Positions 8,970-17,765 of a stretch of 64,000 nt of DNA are shown piece after piece. This DNA comes from Legionella lansingensis (GTDB taxonomy: Bacteria > Pseudomonadota > Gammaproteobacteria > Legionellales > Legionellaceae), in NCBI RefSeq assembly GCF_900187355.1, contig NZ_LT906451.1, positions 1,418,501-1,482,500 on the forward strand, given 5' to 3'. The notes beneath the pieces were generated by a model. The model searched no databases, had not been told where the DNA came from, and saw nothing but the letters and a program-made list of their open reading frames with translations. Within the stretch, counting starts at the first letter, position 1; each line of letters starts with the position of its first letter. Made by a program: the position numbers and the translations under genes.

Positions 8970-9878
8970 CTAGCTTGGCAGTGGATTTTCCATGGGGTCT
9001 ATAAGTGATAAGCCAGCCTCATCCTGAATTAAGTACTTGAGTTTGTTCTCAGGATCACTAGCATCCTTTGCTTTGACAAATAAGAGATGGTCTTGTAAAT
9101 AATGAGAAGTCGTTACATTTTTATTAGCGTCATTTCCTATGTTGTTAGAAAGGTCAGAGTCTGGGGTGTAACGTTGAGTTTTTTCATTTTCCTTAAAGTC
9201 TGAGCTGCCTTCTGTCTTGTCAAGCAATTGAGAGTCTGAAAGGTAATGAGATGTCTTTTCTGACGTACCTTTATTTTGATTGACTTTAGCCGCAAAAAAC
9301 CTAGGCAATATCTTGCCAAAATTGGATTTAGCATCATTAATTGTGATAATCGGCTGTACACGAGTTATATCTTTCGCTCTTACGATGTCTTGAGCCTTGT
9401 AACGATGAACTTGTTTGCTAGTAGGAACGTTTGAATGATCTTCGTAAATTAAATCTTCATTTTTGGAGATAGAATAGTAGAATTCTATCTCAGAAAGCAT
9501 CTCTTCATTGGTGGGTGTATAGTGTCCGCTTTCATTACTAACCAGGATTAACTTTCCATGGTCGAAGAAAAAATGGCCAGCTGACAGTACTTTTTTACCA
9601 TTGCTTAAATAGGAATGATGGCGAATGCTACCACCTAATTCAGCGGCAAAAATCTTACCCTTCAAAGTCCGTACATAAAGATACATTCCATCTGGTTTAT
9701 GCCCGTTTGGAAAGGAGAATACTCCATTGTTGCACGACAACTCACAGCTTAACTCAGCAGCCAGAGGAATTAGATAATCTGAAACCCCATATTTGGTCTG
9801 TAATTCTCTTTGTTCTTTTCGCTCCTGACGGAAATTATCTTTTAATTTTATACCCTTGGAGAAAAAACCTATTAGCAT
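8970..9878 (-). CDS. Candidate effector with SGHY domain and C-terminal HYL repeats
   Basis: 302 residues, no signal peptide or membrane span. Residues 60-130 form a conserved-looking block, with MYLYVRTLKGKIFAAE, then HHSYLSNGKKVLSAGHFFF, then NESGHYTPTNEEML. I associate this SGHYxP pattern with Legionella proteins of unknown function. The C-terminal half is built of imperfect units of about 25 residues: TSHYLSDSQLLDKTEG, TQRYTPDSDLSNNIG, TSHYLQDHLLFVKAKD and KYLIQDEAGL, with an earlier VHRYKAQDIVRAKD. The composition (Asp, Glu, Lys, Ser) is unlike the N-terminal part. It is flanked by an insertion sequence and very AT-rich DNA, suggesting acquisition. Dot/Icm secretion is a guess based on context. 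Confidence 0.65.
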   Translation of the reverse strand: MLIGFFSKGIKLKDNFRQERKEQRELQTKYGVSDYLIPLAAELSCELSCNNGVFSFPNGHKPDGMYLYVRTLKGKIFAAELGGSIRHHSYLSNGKKVLSAGHFFFDHGKLILVSNESGHYTPTNEEMLSEIEFYYSISKNEDLIYEDHSNVPTSKQVHRYKAQDIVRAKDITRVQPIITINDAKSNFGKILPRFFAAKVNQNKGTSEKTSHYLSDSQLLDKTEGSSDFKENEKTQRYTPDSDLSNNIGNDANKNVTTSHYLQDHLLFVKAKDASDPENKLKYLIQDEAGLSLIDPMENPLPS

Positions 9879-9969
9879 ATAAATGTAACTTTTTTAATAT
9901 GTTTGGATGTATTTTATATAAATAGAATTAACAAAATATTAATAGTTAAAAAATTAATCAACAGGCGAA

Positions 9970-9997
9970 TTGCCTCAAATTATCTGTTGCCGAAGGA
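9970..9997 (+). repeat. Left inverted end of the insertion sequence
   Basis: TTGCCTCA followed eight bases later by CTGTTGCCGAAGGA. A second, tandem copy of the pattern lies inside the element at 10026-10053 (GTTGCCTCAATATGG then CTGTTGCCGAGCG). The two copies may be a pair of transposase binding sites. Confidence 0.75.
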
Positions 9998-10065
9998 TGA
10001 CGTAAATAAGTCCATAAATTGCTTCGTTGCCTCAATATGGCTGTTGCCGAGCGAGAGGAACAGAA

Positions 10066-11247
10066 ATGGGGCAAGTGAATATGGATTTGTATCTAAAAAT
10101 ACAGCGTATCCGCTATCAACGAGGCAATAGAGCGTTAAAAAAACGCATTCTGGATGAATTTTGCGAGACGCATCATTATCATCGCAAAGCAGCAGCTCGT
10201 TTATTAAGACAGTTACCCATTTCTGATAAAAGTCCGAAGAAAGTTGGAAAAAAGAAGACCTATGACCCATCCATATTGCTGGAGCCTTTAAAAAAGATAT
10301 GGCTTGGCACGGATCAGATGTGTGGTAAACGATTAAAGAGAGCTCTTCCCTTATGGTTACCTCATTATCAAAATCATTATGAGCCTTTAGCGGCGGAGAT
10401 ATCCTCTCAACTGCTAACCATGAGCGCTGCTACAATTGATCGCTTACTCAAGCCTGTTAAAACTCGCTATGGAAAAGGCTTAAGTGGAACAAAGCCTGGA
10501 AGTATTCTCAGGAATCAAATTCCAGTCAATACGAATCAGTGGAATACTAACGAAGTGGGTTTTATGGAGGCCGACAGCGTTGCGCATTGTGGAGCATCAC
10601 TAGCCGGTGATTTTGTTTGGTCTATTACGCTGACGGATATTTTCAGTGGCTGGACAGAAATGCGGGCCACTTGGAATAAAGGAGCTCATGGTGTCTTGGG
10701 GGGTATTCAAGACATAGAAAAAAATTTACCTTTTGAAATCAAAGGGTTTGATTGTGATAACGGCTCAGAGTTTCTCAATTGGCATCTCATTCATTATTTT
10801 ACTGAGCGGGACCCACAAAAAGCGGTTCAATTTACTCGCTCTCGTCCTTATAAAAAAGACGATAATGCACATGTTGAACAAAAGAACTGGACTCATGTGC
10901 GTCAACTGTTTGGTTATCATCGTTTTGGTAATCCAAAGCTCGTTGAGCTTATGAATGACTTATATTCTAACGAAGTCTCCTTGTTATTTAATTTTTTCTA
11001 TCCTTGCATTAAGCTCATTGACAAAGTACGAATTCAATCCCGTGTAATCAAAAAATATGATCAACCCCAAACGCCCTATCAGCGACTGATGACGTCGAAT
11101 GGTCTTACTCTCGCTCAGAAAACAAAATTACAAGAGACCTTTAATACACTCGACCCGTTTGACTTGCAAAAAAAGATTCAAAAAAAGCTAAAATTAATAT
11201 TTAGATTAGTGAATATTCAACATGTAAAACAAAGAAAGGCTCTTTAA
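10066..11247 (+). CDS. Transposase with integrase catalytic core
   Basis: 393 residues from the ATG at 10066, which is preceded by AGAGGA at a good distance; the open frame also extends to a TTG at 10027, inside the terminal sequence, which is less likely. The N-terminal part (YLKIQRIRYQRGNRALKKRI, then HYHRKAAARLLRQL) looks like a helix-turn-helix. The DDE triad of the rve fold is visible: Asp in MEADSVAHCG near residue 167, Asp in FDCDNGSEF near 230, and Glu in NAHVEQKNW near 270. The conserved end LFNFFYPCIKLIDK is also present. The gene appears intact, so the element may still be active. Confidence 0.88.
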   Translation: MGQVNMDLYLKIQRIRYQRGNRALKKRILDEFCETHHYHRKAAARLLRQLPISDKSPKKVGKKKTYDPSILLEPLKKIWLGTDQMCGKRLKRALPLWLPHYQNHYEPLAAEISSQLLTMSAATIDRLLKPVKTRYGKGLSGTKPGSILRNQIPVNTNQWNTNEVGFMEADSVAHCGASLAGDFVWSITLTDIFSGWTEMRATWNKGAHGVLGGIQDIEKNLPFEIKGFDCDNGSEFLNWHLIHYFTERDPQKAVQFTRSRPYKKDDNAHVEQKNWTHVRQLFGYHRFGNPKLVELMNDLYSNEVSLLFNFFYPCIKLIDKVRIQSRVIKKYDQPQTPYQRLMTSNGLTLAQKTKLQETFNTLDPFDLQKKIQKKLKLIFRLVNIQHVKQRKAL

Positions 11248-11509
11248 TGAAAGTCTTATTCAATATTGTAAAAAGACAGGAACATAAAGCCTGTGGATAT
11301 GATGGACGAGTCCTTCGGACCAGCCTGTGCCCTATGGGACGTGTGGACAAAACCATGAATAACAAAAAGACGTTATTCACAGTTATTGCCCACACTCACA
11401 GGCTTCTCGCCCACACACCCACCAGGCTCAATAGCAATTATTTTTTAATCGCAACAAAACCTCTCAAAAGCAACACCTATTCTGAGGCAACGACTCAGTA
11501 TATTTTTTG

Positions 11510-11539
11510 TCCTTCGGCAACAGGTTCTATTGAGGCAAC
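11510..11539 (+). repeat. Right inverted end of the insertion sequence
   Basis: TCCTTCGGCAACAG, seven other bases, then TTGAGGCAAC. The reverse complement matches the left end at 9970-9997 in both conserved blocks. A second partial block (TCTGAGGCAACG) lies at 11480-11491, mirroring the tandem arrangement on the left. Confidence 0.75.
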
Positions 11540-11572
11540 AGGCAGGTGCTCAGATAGTAAGATGTTATTCGT

Positions 11573-12607
11573 TTATTCATTACGAGCTTGTAAAAGCTCT
11601 CTTAATTGGGTTGGCAAAATCGACTGGGCTTTCTGGGTTAATACAGCTTCATGTTTTTGCCACAAGGTGCCAAGATAAATGATTAATAAACCAATTAATG
11701 TCAGGGCAACAGGAAATAACATACTATCTTTAAATACCTGCGAAGCAAGATACCCAAGGTAAAAGGCACAACCAATAGCACCGAAAACAACAAATACTTT
11801 GCGCATTAATAGAACACCAATACCAATCATCAGCAGGTTGATGCAAAAATAAAAGAATTTTGATAGTTCACTCTCGGAGTGTTGACAACTCAACCCACCC
11901 CAAAAAGCAATGACCCCGAATAGATATAACCAGAACGCATAATCTTGGCTATGTCTGGAGCGGAGGTCAACCCAAAAAGCAATTAAAATCATAATCATGC
12001 CAAAATACATTGAAATCATTGCTTTTAGTTCAAATGTCGTATATCCGTTGCTGAGTATGTCGGTGATATCCATGGACATATACCAAAGGGTAACAGCTAC
12101 TGGCATAATCATGAAAGGATAGCGATGTATCCACGCTAAGATGACTCCTACGATGAGTGTACCCAGTTCCATAAAAATCCAATTCCATTTGGAGATCACA
12201 TGATACTGTTGATAGGTAGTCTCGTCCGGCCACCAACCCATGGCTACTTGAAAGCCATAAATTGCCAAGGGTGTTAAAGCGATCACGAAAGTAGCGCAAA
12301 TGCCCGCAGGTATTGCGAGTGATTTTTTTGCAAATTGATGAGATAACCAAAGCCCAATGATTGCGTAGAGAAGGGAAAGCGCAACAATACCCCAGCCCCC
12401 AAATTTCTCCCATCCTAAATTCATAAACAGGCTCATCGCACCGATAGCAACCAAACCACCAAGATAATACAAAACGTTAGTTAGGTTGAAGGCAGGCACT
12501 TGGTCAGGTTGATTTTTGAGAAAATCAAGCAGGGCATCCGCTTGTTGGGAGTTGATAATTCTAGCTTCCACGGCTTTATGCAGAGCTGAACGAGAAATCT
12601 TCATCAT
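11573..12607 (-). CDS. DUF2157-type polytopic membrane protein
   Basis: 344 residues. The first 40 residues are soluble (SRSALHKAVEARIINSQQAD, then ALLDFLKNQP), a short helical segment typical of the start of DUF2157 proteins. About ten hydrophobic helices follow, beginning with VLYYLGGLVAIGAMSLFM and ending with LFPVALTLIGLLIIYLG. The C-terminus is charged and cytoplasmic. Function in this family is unknown. The second ATG (codon 2) is an equally good start; the upstream sequence GGAGGATATG provides a ribosome site. The 3' end lies only 34 bp from the right end of the insertion sequence, so the element landed just behind this gene without breaking it. Confidence 0.8.
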   Translation of the reverse strand: MMKISRSALHKAVEARIINSQQADALLDFLKNQPDQVPAFNLTNVLYYLGGLVAIGAMSLFMNLGWEKFGGWGIVALSLLYAIIGLWLSHQFAKKSLAIPAGICATFVIALTPLAIYGFQVAMGWWPDETTYQQYHVISKWNWIFMELGTLIVGVILAWIHRYPFMIMPVAVTLWYMSMDITDILSNGYTTFELKAMISMYFGMIMILIAFWVDLRSRHSQDYAFWLYLFGVIAFWGGLSCQHSESELSKFFYFCINLLMIGIGVLLMRKVFVVFGAIGCAFYLGYLASQVFKDSMLFPVALTLIGLLIIYLGTLWQKHEAVLTQKAQSILPTQLRELLQARNE

Positions 12608-12692
12608 ATCCTCCGAATTATTCCTTCAACAGGATGCAGATGCAGTTCTTAAGAGTATAGAATTTTATAAAAAAATTTCTAAATTCTAGCCG

Positions 12693-12848
12693 TTATGCAT
12701 CGGGCTTCTGGTTTTTCTTAGAGGAAGGTTTCTTTTTTGCTCCATGTATAACATCACAGACGTCTTTGGCCTCTTTGCTCTTGGGGGTCACATCACAGAT
12801 ATTTTTGATGTTTTTTATCTCTGGATGGTTTTTACCTTTCTTTTCCAT
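12693..12848 (-). CDS. Small Lys-rich protein, 51 aa, with an internal repeat
   Basis: A short gene with an AAGGAGTTCGTAAT ribosome site before the ATG at 12846-12848. The protein starts MEKKGKNHPEIKNIKN and ends KKKPSSKKNQKPDA. Two similar units, ICDVTPKSKEAK and VCDVIHGAKKK, suggest an internal duplication, each with a CDV core. It is basic (about a quarter Lys), with no signal peptide. It lies in the 409-bp gap between the DUF2157 gene and roxA. No family is recognised. The coding call rests on the good ribosome site and the duplicated motif. Confidence 0.6.
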   Translation of the reverse strand: MEKKGKNHPEIKNIKNICDVTPKSKEAKDVCDVIHGAKKKPSSKKNQKPDA

Positions 12849-13016
12849 ATTACGAACTCCTTGGGTCTTTATTTCAGTTATAGCAAAAATTCTTCAAAAT
12901 GATTTTTTTACGAAATAAAGCCTTATAAAATCTGTAAACCGCAGAACGACGGAATGGGTGGTCATTAACTTAATGGCAAAGAGGAACTTGGAATGCAGCA
13001 ACATAAGTGAGTAAGC

Positions 13017-14192
13017 ATGGTTGATTTCAAAGAGATAACGATTGAGCAATTTTTAACAGATTACTGGCAAAAGAAACCTCTGGTCATTCGCCAGGCTTTA
13101 CCTAACTTCCGTAATCCTTTAGCCCCCGATGAATTGGCGGGTTTGGCTCTGGAAGAAGAGATTGAAAGTCGAATTGTTTTTGAAACACCAAAACAATCTC
13201 CATATTGGCACTTAAAACGAGGACCTTTTGTTCCTCAAGATTTCAAAGACCTACCGAAAACATACTGGACTTTACTTGTGCAAGGTGTGGATCGTTTCTT
13301 GCCCAAAGTTAATCTCATGTTTGATCACTTTGATTTTCTTCCTCAATGGCGAGTAGATGATGTCATGATCAGTTATGCGGTAGAGCATGGTAGTGTGGGA
13401 CCGCATTATGATAACTATGATGTATTTCTATATCAGGCTATTGGTACAAGAAAATGGTCTTTAACCACGAAAAAATGCAATGCGGAAAATCATCTACCTG
13501 GAATTGAATTGCGGATTATGAAAGATTTTCAAACAGAAGAGGAGCATATTCTTGGGGAAGGAGACATGCTTTATTTGCCTCCTCATGTTGGGCACCATGG
13601 AATAGCAGTTTCAAAAGATTGTATGACCTATTCGTTTGGGTATCGTAGCTATGGCGCTCAGGAATTGCTAGAGAATTTTACTGATTATCTTGCACAAACA
13701 ACATTATCCTCTCTTTATAAAGATCCCGATTGGAATGATCTTAGAGGCACCTCAGAATTACCAAAGCAGGCGTGGAAAAATGCACAAACCTTGATGAAGA
13801 AGCTATTGGTAAATGAAGAGCAAATAAAATCATGGTTTGGTTGTTTTGTGACACGATTGGACCTACAAGCCGAAGAGTTACTGCCGCAACCGTTAGCCAA
13901 GGGTGCTAGCCTCGACAAGTTTAATAGGATGCTAGGCAATAACCAAAAACTGCTACGCAATCCGCTTTGTCGATTTGCTTACCAGGAAGAAGCTCAGGGT
14001 TTAGTCCATTTATTTATCAATGGTGAACAATGGAATGTCGAAGGTGTATCCGTTGAACTCATTAAATTAATTGCCAATTCTCGTTTGTTGCACAGCGATG
14101 AGTTACGGTCGTTTCTTGAAGAGGAACAAAATCGATTTTTCCTTTTTAAGCTATGGAAATTGCAATGGCTGGATGTGATGGAAGCTGAATGA
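13017..14192 (+). CDS. roxA: RoxA/YcfD-type JmjC ribosomal oxygenase
   Basis: A 391-residue Fe(II)/2-oxoglutarate-dependent oxygenase. Members hydroxylate an arginine of ribosomal protein L16. The JmjC iron ligands are visible as His130 and Asp132 in GPHYDNYDVFLYQ and His193 in PPHVGHHGIA. The N-terminal TDYWQKKPLVIRQALP and the WRVDDVMISYA segment before the HxD are also characteristic. The C-terminal half is the dimerisation and winged-helix part of the family. The length fits YcfD. The start ATG has only a weak ribosome site. It stands alone, with a deacetylase gene 74 bp downstream. Confidence 0.9.
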   Translation: MVDFKEITIEQFLTDYWQKKPLVIRQALPNFRNPLAPDELAGLALEEEIESRIVFETPKQSPYWHLKRGPFVPQDFKDLPKTYWTLLVQGVDRFLPKVNLMFDHFDFLPQWRVDDVMISYAVEHGSVGPHYDNYDVFLYQAIGTRKWSLTTKKCNAENHLPGIELRIMKDFQTEEEHILGEGDMLYLPPHVGHHGIAVSKDCMTYSFGYRSYGAQELLENFTDYLAQTTLSSLYKDPDWNDLRGTSELPKQAWKNAQTLMKKLLVNEEQIKSWFGCFVTRLDLQAEELLPQPLAKGASLDKFNRMLGNNQKLLRNPLCRFAYQEEAQGLVHLFINGEQWNVEGVSVELIKLIANSRLLHSDELRSFLEEEQNRFFLFKLWKLQWLDVMEAE

Positions 14193-14266
14193 TTTGTTTT
14201 TATTTTGGTATAAACTTTGCAAATAAATAATTATTGCGACGATTACTAGAGATGAGGGATCATCAA

Positions 14267-15145
14267 ATGTTAAAAAAATGCATTCTGTGCCTAACGTTAG
14301 CATGTTTGTCTAGTCATTTAGCATTTGCCCAAGATAGAGAAATTGCTATTACCATTGACGATTTACCTTTTGTCGGTTCTAGCAACGGTAATGCTGGCAA
14401 GCTAAAACGTGAAAGAGAGCGTTTTTTGAAAATTTTGCAAACGTTGATCGATAAAAAGGTGCCAGCCACAGGGTTTGTGATCGCAGGCTCCATAGAGCAA
14501 GGCCAGTGGGAGCTTCTAGAGCAATTTCGTGAAGCGGGTTTTCTCTTGGGCAACCATACCTACTCACATAAAAGTTTAAATAGTATAACTGCAGAAAAAT
14601 ACATCGATGATGTTGATAAAGCTGATAAAATTCTGACACCATTGTTCCCTAAGCATAAATATTTTCGCTACCCTTATTTAGCAGAAAGTTCAGGTGAAAA
14701 AAGGCAAAAGGTCTATGACTATCTTGCAGCTCATCATTATATTATTGCTCCCGTAACAGTGGATAGCAAAGATTTCGTTTTTAACCAGCAATTATTTGCA
14801 ATCCCCTATCGTTTACGTGAGCAGAATTTAAATCAACTTAGGAAAAGGTACCTTGCATTTATTTGGAATCAAACACTAAAAGCTGAAAGTAAAGCAGCCA
14901 AGCTTAATCCTGATAAACCAGTAAAACACATCCTGCTCATTCACGCCAATTTACTGAATAGTCATTTTTTGGGCGATATTATCGATCTATATCGCCAAAA
15001 TGGATACCGCATTGTTAGTCTGGAGGAAGCTTTAACAGCCCCAGCTGAATCCATTAATGCTACTGAGGTGAATGAGAAATACGAGATGTTGTTTGAGGAC
15101 AGTGTCCTGAAAGCAATATTTAATCAACAACGTAATAGCCCTTAA
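14267..15145 (+). CDS. Secreted polysaccharide deacetylase-family protein
   Basis: 292 residues from the ATG at 14267, chosen because GAGGG sits seven bases before it and the signal peptide starts there (MLKKCILCLTLACLSSHLAFA|Q). An upstream in-frame ATG at 14234 is less likely. The NodB-homology fold is seen in EIAITIDDLPFVG (motif 1, with the catalytic and metal-binding Asp pair) and GNHTYSHKSLNSI (motif 2, HxxxH-like HTYSH). RYPYLAESSGEKR is the motif 3 arginine region, and HILLIHANLLN is the final motif. The substrate is probably peptidoglycan or another N-acetylated polymer in the periplasm, but this cannot be read directly. Confidence 0.85.
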   Translation: MLKKCILCLTLACLSSHLAFAQDREIAITIDDLPFVGSSNGNAGKLKRERERFLKILQTLIDKKVPATGFVIAGSIEQGQWELLEQFREAGFLLGNHTYSHKSLNSITAEKYIDDVDKADKILTPLFPKHKYFRYPYLAESSGEKRQKVYDYLAAHHYIIAPVTVDSKDFVFNQQLFAIPYRLREQNLNQLRKRYLAFIWNQTLKAESKAAKLNPDKPVKHILLIHANLLNSHFLGDIIDLYRQNGYRIVSLEEALTAPAESINATEVNEKYEMLFEDSVLKAIFNQQRNSP

Positions 15146-15178
15146 TAAATGGTTGGCCAAGGTTCAATAGACGCTGTA

Positions 15179-16258
15179 CTAGACTGGCAGAGTTAATTGA
15201 GGCCCTTCGCTTTTAACATGAGTGCTTTTCATGGAGATGAATTGCTGAATAATAGAAAGGGTTAGTTTCGAGCGTCTATCAGAATTTCTAATGTAAAAAT
15301 AATACCCTTTGTAGTAGATACTCACGTAAGCGTCCTGAGGCCTCTCTTTACTAGAACAAATCGTCATTAGGTTACCCAGTACTTTATGCCAATTGAATTC
15401 ATTCCCATATTTATCTCTGGTTATTTCTACCCAACCCTTTTGTTTATGCGACACAGGAACAATGACACTATGAGATAACATGGAGATGATGCCTAAAACT
15501 GAGCGCATTTGGACAAAAACAACATTATTCCCAGAGGGTGGATATTGTTGTGTCAAAATGATTTCCCTAGCTGTAGGAGACACCTTTAATAATCGACGAA
15601 TTTCCTGTGCTTCTGGGGTCTTCATTCCTTCCTTAGAAAAGTAAAGAGAATAATGGTTGTCCTTTCCTCGCTCAACATAATAGAAACCTAATTGATGCTT
15701 TATGTGGAGTGAGCGAATTAAACAAATCAATCGCATAAATTCTTCATATTGCGGGATAGTTGTGGAGTTAGGATAAGAGGCGTTACCTACATTAATGACA
15801 TTTCCTATATCCTTAATTGCTAAATGCATGAGGGCATCAATCTCTTTATTATCCCCATAACTCGTTAAATAAATTTCATCTAAGCTAATTGGTTGCAATA
15901 CTAACTTAATAAATCCAGAGGTTTCTAAAGGACTATAACTAATGGTGGGAGCATCCCTATAGTCAGCACCCACTTCAGCTTCGAGTGTTCGACTTCTAAA
16001 AAACCTATTATCAGAAAACCAACTACCCTCTCCCTTTGCCCTAGCGTTGATCGCATATTGGCCAGTAATATTACTCACTTGTAAAAAATAGCTGGATTCT
16101 AAATAGCGTGCTCTTACAATATTAAATAAAATTTGCTTGGCGTCTGTATGTTGTAATGATTGGTTATAGTCAAGACGATCTTTGATAATGACACGAGGGC
16201 CTAAATTAGTGCATCCAGCAAGACAAAAAATCAAGAACGCAGCCAGTATTATTCTCAT
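15179..16258 (-). CDS. Hypothetical lipoprotein, 359 aa
   Basis: Residues 1-16 are a lipoprotein signal peptide with lipobox LAGC, so Cys16 is expected to be acylated and the protein exported. The mature part has mixed alpha/beta composition and a conserved-looking start (RLDYNQSLQHTDAKQILFNIVRA is split here for length: RLDYNQSLQ, then HTDAKQILFNIVRA). That HTDAKQILxNIVRxRY pattern is one I associate with predicted lipoproteins of Legionella and relatives. No enzyme motif was found. It stands alone between the deacetylase and mltA genes, opposite in direction to the former. The gap from 16259 to 16462 has no recognisable feature. Confidence 0.75.
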   Translation of the reverse strand: MRIILAAFLIFCLAGCTNLGPRVIIKDRLDYNQSLQHTDAKQILFNIVRARYLESSYFLQVSNITGQYAINARAKGEGSWFSDNRFFRSRTLEAEVGADYRDAPTISYSPLETSGFIKLVLQPISLDEIYLTSYGDNKEIDALMHLAIKDIGNVINVGNASYPNSTTIPQYEEFMRLICLIRSLHIKHQLGFYYVERGKDNHYSLYFSKEGMKTPEAQEIRRLLKVSPTAREIILTQQYPPSGNNVVFVQMRSVLGIISMLSHSVIVPVSHKQKGWVEITRDKYGNEFNWHKVLGNLMTICSSKERPQDAYVSIYYKGYYFYIRNSDRRSKLTLSIIQQFISMKSTHVKSEGPQLTLPV

Positions 16259-16462
16259 GCTGTTAATATAATCCCATTTTCAAAGACTTCTATCCATATA
16301 AACAATTCAAGCAGGATTATCCCTAGATAGGGATGCTTTAGGCTTGCCTCTAGCTCAAGTCTTTACTATGAGCTAAGAAGTTTTCTGAGTATAAAGAGAC
16401 TGGCTATGAAACACAAGTGTAGGTTAGGCCTTGCCCAGGTTGGGCTCTTGGTCTAACACATG

Positions 16463-17707
16463 TTACTTCCTAAGCTCTTCCATGGTTTCTGCAAGTTCAC
16501 GGAACTCGTTTGTCAGGCGTTCAGTCGCATGCTGGGGTAATAGCAACCAGTAATGGCCTTCGTTTTTCATATGACCAGCAATATAAGTCGCTCTTTTACC
16601 CGCTCCCCAAAAGACATCACCTCGCACCAAGCCACGAATTGCCCCTCCTGTATCCTGCGCTATCATCAAGCGTTGGAAGGGTTTTTGCTCATCACTATGT
16701 TGATCAGGTCTTGTTGTCGATAACCACAGCGGTGTACCAATGGGTATCCATTTCAAATCAACGGCTAAAGAATAGCCTGGGGTTAAGGCGACACCTTGAG
16801 TACCGAGAGCGGCATTAACACGTAGAATTTCAAAAAATACAAACGATTTGTTTTGATTTAAAACTTTCTTCATTTCTTTGGGGTGGGCCATCAAATAGCG
16901 TTTGATGGCTTGCATTGACGCCGTGTGTTTGGTCATTACTCCTTTATCAATGAGTACTTTGGCAATGGCTGTATACGGTGCTCCATTTTGAGCTGCGTAA
17001 CCTAAATATAGTTGTTCACCGTCAGGAAGCTGAACAATACCAGAGCCCTGAATTTCTAGAAAAACTCTATCAACGGGATTATCAATCCAAACCAAGACGG
17101 ATGCCTTGTTCTTAATCGCGCCTTTGCTAATTTCTTCTCTTGTGTAATAAGGTACTACTTTGCGTCCCGCAAGACGACCGACCAGTTTTTTGTGTTTAAA
17201 ATTCGGATCAAATTGACTTAGATCAATGGTGAGCAAGTCAGAAGGTAGACCATAAATAGGAACATTGTACTTTTTTGTTTTGATGCGACTGCCATGAAGT
17301 AGGGGCATATAATAGCCAGTAAATAGACCGCGGACGGGTTGATTGTTGTAGAATTCAACCGGAGTGAACCATTTCTGAAAAAATTCTCTTGCATTTTTAT
17401 TAGTAATTGGCGAAATTCTAAGTGCTGCCTGGCAGGCAGGATGCCAATCTTTGGCTGTTAAACTAAGATGATGACTGCCTACCGGTTTTTCAGGATCATG
17501 TCTCAAAAACGTTTTGCATGAAACCTGAAAAGTCTCTAAAGACTTTTTAACATTCGCTGTGCTCCAGCCCGGTAGCTGTGCAAAAGACGCCTGCTTGAGC
17601 GCAATCGGTGTAGGCTTAGGTTTAGGCTGTGGCCAAAACCGCCATACACACAAGCTGATGATGATCAGGGAGAAAATGAAAGATGCATAAAGTAATTTTC
17701 TTTTCAT
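16463..17707 (-). CDS. mltA: Membrane-bound lytic murein transglycosylase A
   Basis: A 414-residue peptidoglycan lytic transglycosylase that cuts between MurNAc and GlcNAc, leaving 1,6-anhydroMurNAc. The MltA domain shows RGLFTGYYMPLLHGS near residue 130 and VDRVFLEIQGSGIVQLPDG near 215. The C-terminal 3D domain carries its aspartates in VDLKWIPIGTPLW, IAQDTGGAIRG and VRGDVFWGAG. The N-terminus has one hydrophobic helix (LLYASFIFSLIIISLCVW) followed by a Pro/Lys linker. Leu precedes the Cys, so this is a membrane anchor rather than a proper lipobox, unlike E. coli MltA. AnmK and MltG in the same window belong to the same anhydro-muropeptide economy. Confidence 0.93.
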   Translation of the reverse strand: MKRKLLYASFIFSLIIISLCVWRFWPQPKPKPTPIALKQASFAQLPGWSTANVKKSLETFQVSCKTFLRHDPEKPVGSHHLSLTAKDWHPACQAALRISPITNKNAREFFQKWFTPVEFYNNQPVRGLFTGYYMPLLHGSRIKTKKYNVPIYGLPSDLLTIDLSQFDPNFKHKKLVGRLAGRKVVPYYTREEISKGAIKNKASVLVWIDNPVDRVFLEIQGSGIVQLPDGEQLYLGYAAQNGAPYTAIAKVLIDKGVMTKHTASMQAIKRYLMAHPKEMKKVLNQNKSFVFFEILRVNAALGTQGVALTPGYSLAVDLKWIPIGTPLWLSTTRPDQHSDEQKPFQRLMIAQDTGGAIRGLVRGDVFWGAGKRATYIAGHMKNEGHYWLLLPQHATERLTNEFRELAETMEELRK

Positions 17708-17765
17708 TGGGCAAATTTTACACTAATTTGAATTTAATGCAACCTCACTTAAATTAGGCCTGACG

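Larger units (their letters stand above)
9970..11539 (+). mobile_element. Insertion sequence with rve-type (DDE) transposase
   Basis: One transposase gene is flanked by inverted sequences. The left end has TTGCCTCAAATTATCTGTTG then CCGAAGGA at 9970-9997. The right end reads TCCTTCGGCAACAG then TTGAGGCAAC at 11510-11539, the reverse complement of the same pattern. CAACAGGC occurs directly outside or at both ends (9959-9966 and 11536-11543), so a short target duplication such as CAGGC is possible. The family is not certain; the transposase recalls ISNCY/IS481-like elements. Confidence 0.75.

Noticed and set aside
11247..11678. 143-codon open frame after the transposase gene, starting in an ATGA overlap
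   Set aside because: It runs across the right inverted end of the element and into the antisense of the DUF2157 gene, has no protein-like composition and no recognised motif.
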